From Chloroflexota bacterium (GTDB lineage Bacteria; Chloroflexota; Dehalococcoidia; JAUQQI01): a stretch of DNA of 9,381 nucleotides. Position 1 is the first letter of the stretch. Each line of letters opens with the position of its first letter. Location: assembly GCA_030549955.1 (NCBI GenBank), contig JAUQQI010000136.1, positions 15,158 through 24,538 on the forward strand. The letters run 5' to 3'. Shown here in pieces: positions 6,233-9,381 of the stretch. The notes beneath the pieces are model-generated. The model was not told the origin of the DNA and did no database searches. It was given only the letters and a program-made list of their open reading frames with translations. Made by a program: the position numbers and the translations under genes.

Positions 6233-8563
6233 GTGGGCCGAGAGACCGGTGCCTGCCGGCCCCGCGGGCAGCGGTGGCTGATGTGGGTCGCCCGGCTGAC
6301 TGCGGCCATCCTTGTTTGTGGCCTTGACCGCGGGTTGGGCGGGGCTCGGGCCGAACCGGCGATTCAGCTCGAGGCGTCCGGGGGGTTTGACGGTTATTAC
6401 CGGGCCGGGCAGTGGGTGCCGTTTGTTGTCAGCATCTCCAACCAGGGCGACGAGGTTCGGGGGGAAGTCCAGGTCCAGTGGACAGCGATGGGCGGCAACG
6501 TCGCCGTGGCCGCAAGCCCGGTGGAGCTTCCGGCCCGGTCCCGTAAGCGCCTCTTTCTGTTCGCCCCGATTGCCGGCTCGCCACCTCTCCTGACCGTTAA
6601 AGTCGTCGCCGGCGAGAAAACTCCGGCCGAAACCCCGGTTCGGCTTCGGATGCTCCAGCCGGGGGAGGAGCTTGTGGGGATTGTCACCACCGACCCCAGG
6701 GCCTTCGAGTTTTTCGGGCTGCTGCGGCCAGGCGGCAACCGGCGGCTGGTTACGGTCCGGCTCTCCCCGGCCGACCTACCCCCGAAGGCCGCCGCCCTCA
6801 GGAATTTCAACCTACTGGTTTTCGGCTCCGTGTCAACCTCGGACCTTTCGACGGACCAGCGGGCGGCCATCGACCGCTGGGTTGCTGACGGGGGGACGGT
6901 TGTGCTGGGCGGTGGACCCGCGGCAGCCAGGGTCCTGGACGGCCTGCCCGAGCTTGCGCCGGTGCGGTCGGCCGGCACCCTTACCTTGAGCGAACTGCCG
7001 GCCCTTGAAGCCTTCGGCAGGACGCCCCTCAGGTTACCTGGCCCTACCGTTGTGGGAGTTGGCGAGCCCATCGACGGGGCCCTTGTGCTTCTCGAACAGA
7101 ATGGCCTGCCCCTGATTGTCGAGCGTCAGTACGGCCTGGGTCGGGTTGTCTTCCTGGCCCTGGATCCGACGGCCGAGGCCCTGCGGCTGTGGGTTCCGGG
7201 CTGGGCCAGTATCTGGCCCCTCGTTTTCGAACCGGCCGCCGACCCCGCCGACACAGGACCCGGGGAGTCGGCTTTTCCGGCCCTCGTGGCCGACATTCCC
7301 TCGGTTCGGCTGCCCTCGCCCCTCCTGCTTGGTGGTTTCCTGCTCGCCTACATCCTGGCTGTCGGTCCCCTCACGTACCTGGTACTCTGGCGACTGGACC
7401 GGCGGGAGTGGGCCTGGGCCGTAATACCCGTCCTGACCGTCGCTTTCAGTGCCGGTTCTTACCTGGTCGCGTATGAGTTCAAGGGGGGGCAGGTCATTGT
7501 TAACAGCCTGACGGTGGTGATGGTCGGTCCGGACGGGGGTGCGAGTGCCGACACCTACTTCAGCCTCTTCTCCCCGGTCCGCCGGGGCTACGATGTCTTT
7601 GTCCGAGGTCGGCCCCTGCCCCGCCTGGTGGGACCAGCCCGGGTGCCGGCGGACGCCCCGGGCTACCCCGTTTACATCGGCGAGCCCGGCGGATTCCGGA
7701 GCGTGGTGATAAATGCCTGGGATTTGCAAACGTTCGGGTTCCGCGAGGTGGAGCTCGGGCCGGTGCAGCTTGACGGGGAAGTAGCCGTTTCCGGGAACCG
7801 GTTGACGGCGCGGGTGGCAAATCGGACGGACACGGATTTCCTCGAGACCCTCCTGGTTATCGGGGACCGGGCCTACCGGCTGGGGCCCGTCGGCCGGGGA
7901 GAATCCCGCACGCTGGACCTCGGAACAGCAACCGTTGAGCCGCTGGCCCAGCTGGCATCGTTTCAGCCCCAGTCCGGCCAGGGCCTTGACTGGCGGCGCG
8001 TGCTCGGGCCGCTCCTGGCTGGCAGCCGGCTGGGACGGGGCGGGGCATGGCTCATCGGCTGGTCGAGCGGCCGCCCCTTCGCCATCGATATCGACGGGGG
8101 ATTCGTTTCCCAGGGCCTGACGGCCTGGGTCAGACCGGTCGGGATTCGGGTCGAGGGGGCAGGTTTCGAGCTGCCGGCGGGCTTTTGCCGGCGGGAAGTC
8201 ACAGCCTGGGAAGGCCGGGCCGCGCCCGTTCTCTGGTCCCCTACTGGAATTGACCTGCTGGACGGGACGTACTACGTCCGGTGTCAGTTCCCGGCCGCTG
8301 CAGTAGCGGCCGGGCGGAAGGTCGACGGCCTCTGGCTGGATTACCAGGCGACGGGGGCCGGCGGCCAGCAGGTGACGATGCAACTTTTCGACTGGGAGCG
8401 GCGGCAATGGGTCTTTCTCGGCCAGCCCCGGAACGGCCGGACCGACATTCAGAACCCGGCCAGCTACCTCGGGCCGGGCGGACGGGTCTATTTCCAGCTC
8501 CGGGTTGCTGGCGGCGCCCACGTGGAAAGGTTAAACTTCGGCTTGAAGGCTGTTAGCGGTTGA
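6233..8563 (+). CDS. Large signal-peptide membrane protein, GATase-like region, partner of an ABC ATPase
   Basis: I do not recognise a named family. From GTG 6233 it is about 776 residues. A signal peptide (core WLMWVARLTAAILVCGL, cleavage likely after ARA at 38-40) leads into a beta-rich region (about 44-140). Next comes an alpha/beta region (about 145-335) with LLVFGSVSTSDLS, then AAIDRWVADGGTVVLGGG, then GRVVFLALDP. This resembles the fold of non-catalytic class I glutamine-amidotransferase-like domains; no GxCxG nucleophile is present. Two transmembrane helices at about 363-385 and 394-415 flank the short positive loop RLDRRE, predicting both large parts outside. The C-terminal 360 residues are mostly beta, with Cys652 and Cys684 as a possible disulfide. 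ATG 6281 is a second possible start (760 residues). It lies 31 bases after the cupin gene and 15 before an ABC ATPase, so it probably serves the same transport or envelope system. The N-terminal Cys29 is not in a proper lipobox. Confidence 0.8.
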   Translation: MGRETGACRPRGQRWLMWVARLTAAILVCGLDRGLGGARAEPAIQLEASGGFDGYYRAGQWVPFVVSISNQGDEVRGEVQVQWTAMGGNVAVAASPVELPARSRKRLFLFAPIAGSPPLLTVKVVAGEKTPAETPVRLRMLQPGEELVGIVTTDPRAFEFFGLLRPGGNRRLVTVRLSPADLPPKAAALRNFNLLVFGSVSTSDLSTDQRAAIDRWVADGGTVVLGGGPAAARVLDGLPELAPVRSAGTLTLSELPALEAFGRTPLRLPGPTVVGVGEPIDGALVLLEQNGLPLIVERQYGLGRVVFLALDPTAEALRLWVPGWASIWPLVFEPAADPADTGPGESAFPALVADIPSVRLPSPLLLGGFLLAYILAVGPLTYLVLWRLDRREWAWAVIPVLTVAFSAGSYLVAYEFKGGQVIVNSLTVVMVGPDGGASADTYFSLFSPVRRGYDVFVRGRPLPRLVGPARVPADAPGYPVYIGEPGGFRSVVINAWDLQTFGFREVELGPVQLDGEVAVSGNRLTARVANRTDTDFLETLLVIGDRAYRLGPVGRGESRTLDLGTATVEPLAQLASFQPQSGQGLDWRRVLGPLLAGSRLGRGGAWLIGWSSGRPFAIDIDGGFVSQGLTAWVRPVGIRVEGAGFELPAGFCRREVTAWEGRAAPVLWSPTGIDLLDGTYYVRCQFPAAAVAAGRKVDGLWLDYQATGAGGQQVTMQLFDWERRQWVFLGQPRNGRTDIQNPASYLGPGGRVYFQLRVAGGAHVERLNFGLKAVSG

Positions 8564-8578
8564 TGAGGTAGGGCGGAC

Positions 8579-9381
8579 TTGGCGGCGAACGAGTTTCCGG
8601 CGATCGAGACCCGCAACCTTCGAAAGCAGTACGGCCGGGTCGTGGCCGTCGATGACCTCAACCTGACAGTGCCAGCCGGGGCGATTTGCGGTCTGATTGG
8701 CCCGAACGGCGCCGGGAAGACGACTACCCTGAAAATCCTGGCGACCCTCATCGCCCCGACGTCCGGCGAGGCCTACGTGTGGGGCATCAATGTTGTGCGG
8801 GATCCCCAGGCCGTTCGGCGGGTGATGGGCTACATGCCCGATGCCTTTGGGGTTTACAACGACCTTAAGGTTTGGGAATATCTGGACTTCTTTGCGGCCT
8901 GCTACGGAATGCCCGAAGGCCGGCGGCGGTCAGTCACTGACGAGCTGCTGGCCCTGGTGGACCTGGCCGACAGGCGCAACGAGTATGTGGACTACCTCTC
9001 CCGGGGTATGAAGCAACGTCTGGGCCTGGCCCGGGCCCTCATTAATGACCCGAAGGTTTTGCTACTGGATGAGCCGGCCTCGGGCCTTGACCCCCGTGCC
9101 CGGGTCGAACTGCGGGAGCTACTTAAAGAGCTCGGCGCCATGGGCAAGACGATTCTGATAAGCTCCCACGTTCTCGCCGAGCTCGCCGACATGTGCACCC
9201 ACATCGCCGTTATCGACCGGGGCCGACTTGTGGCCGCCGGCCCGGTCGACGAGTTTGTATTCGGCACCAGCCTGCGGGCGGTCCTGGTCCGGATTCTGGG
9301 ACCGGCAGCCCCGGCCCTGGAGGTACTCAAGCAGTTCGGACTGGCCCGGATCGTCAGTGACGACGGTGTTCAGGCCGAACT
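8579..9381 (+). CDS. ABC-2-type transporter ATP-binding protein, 3'-truncated by window end
   Basis: The ATPase subunit of an ABC exporter, acting at the cytoplasmic face of the membrane. The visible 267 residues include Walker A GPNGAGKTT (41-49), the Q-loop region GYMPDAFGVYNDL (84-96), the signature LSRGMKQRL (140-148), Walker B VLLLDEP (160-166), the D-loop SGLDP (168-172) and the switch His197 in ISSHVL. LSRGMKQRL and the DLKVWEYLDFFA stretch are typical of the CcmA/DrrA/NatA-like group that pairs with ABC-2 permeases. The usual Q-loop Gln position holds Asp88. The start is TTG 8579, the first start after an in-frame stop at 8564-8566, with GAGG about ten bases upstream. The frame is open at the right edge, where the small C-terminal domain is under way (about 225 on). 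No permease is visible; one is expected to the right. The substrate is unknown. Confidence 0.94.
   Translation, partial: MAANEFPAIETRNLRKQYGRVVAVDDLNLTVPAGAICGLIGPNGAGKTTTLKILATLIAPTSGEAYVWGINVVRDPQAVRRVMGYMPDAFGVYNDLKVWEYLDFFAACYGMPEGRRRSVTDELLALVDLADRRNEYVDYLSRGMKQRLGLARALINDPKVLLLDEPASGLDPRARVELRELLKELGAMGKTILISSHVLAELADMCTHIAVIDRGRLVAAGPVDEFVFGTSLRAVLVRILGPAAPALEVLKQFGLARIVSDDGVQAE

Noticed and set aside
7034..8521. A 495-codon open frame on the minus strand opposite the membrane protein gene
   Set aside because: It is codon-aligned with the plus gene, Pro/Gly/Arg-rich and has no domain-like pattern. The plus strand shows a signal peptide and membrane helices, so this is an antisense shadow of GC-rich coding DNA.

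Overview
This window comes from a GC-rich bacterium (roughly two-thirds G+C by eye). It shows a strong preference for CGG, GCC, GTC and CCG codons and frequent TTG/GTG starts. Gene content is bacterial: long-form Sua5, two-domain GuaA, PurD, a PurE that looks like class I, and an ABC-2-type exporter ATPase. I cannot place the phylum from the sequence. A high-GC, possibly thermophilic Gram-positive, Chloroflexota-like or Armatimonadota-like lineage would fit, but that is a guess. Both ends cut through genes, so this may be a whole contig or part of one.

Left part (1-970): the 3' portion of a secreted-type protein with two cupredoxin (plastocyanin-like) domains. Two tandem hairpins follow it, and the second is a strong terminator-like structure. 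The first ~105 bases do not look like the same gene. They read better on the minus strand, with different codon use, and may mark a chimeric join at the window edge. After the terminator comes a short GC-rich leader with a weak candidate promoter.

Middle part (971-6201): five codirectional genes with gaps or overlaps of -11 to +17 bases, very likely one operon. The first is sua5/tsaC (tRNA t6A modification), which carries a -1 frameshift near 1265-1272. It is followed by guaA (XMP to GMP), purD (GAR synthetase, step 2 of de novo purine synthesis), purE (CAIR formation) and a small single-domain cupin. The purD gene is the most unusual element. After a complete GAR synthetase (about residues 1-421) and a Pro-rich linker, it continues in frame into four 34-residue TPR repeats.

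Right part (6202-9381): a second functional unit continues on the same strand. It holds a ~776-residue signal-peptide-bearing membrane protein (periplasmic beta-rich and GATase-like alpha/beta regions, two transmembrane helices, large extracytoplasmic C-terminal beta-rich region). Fifteen bases later an ABC-2-type ATPase begins and runs off the window. This looks like an export or envelope-remodelling system with a large, unrecognised membrane partner.
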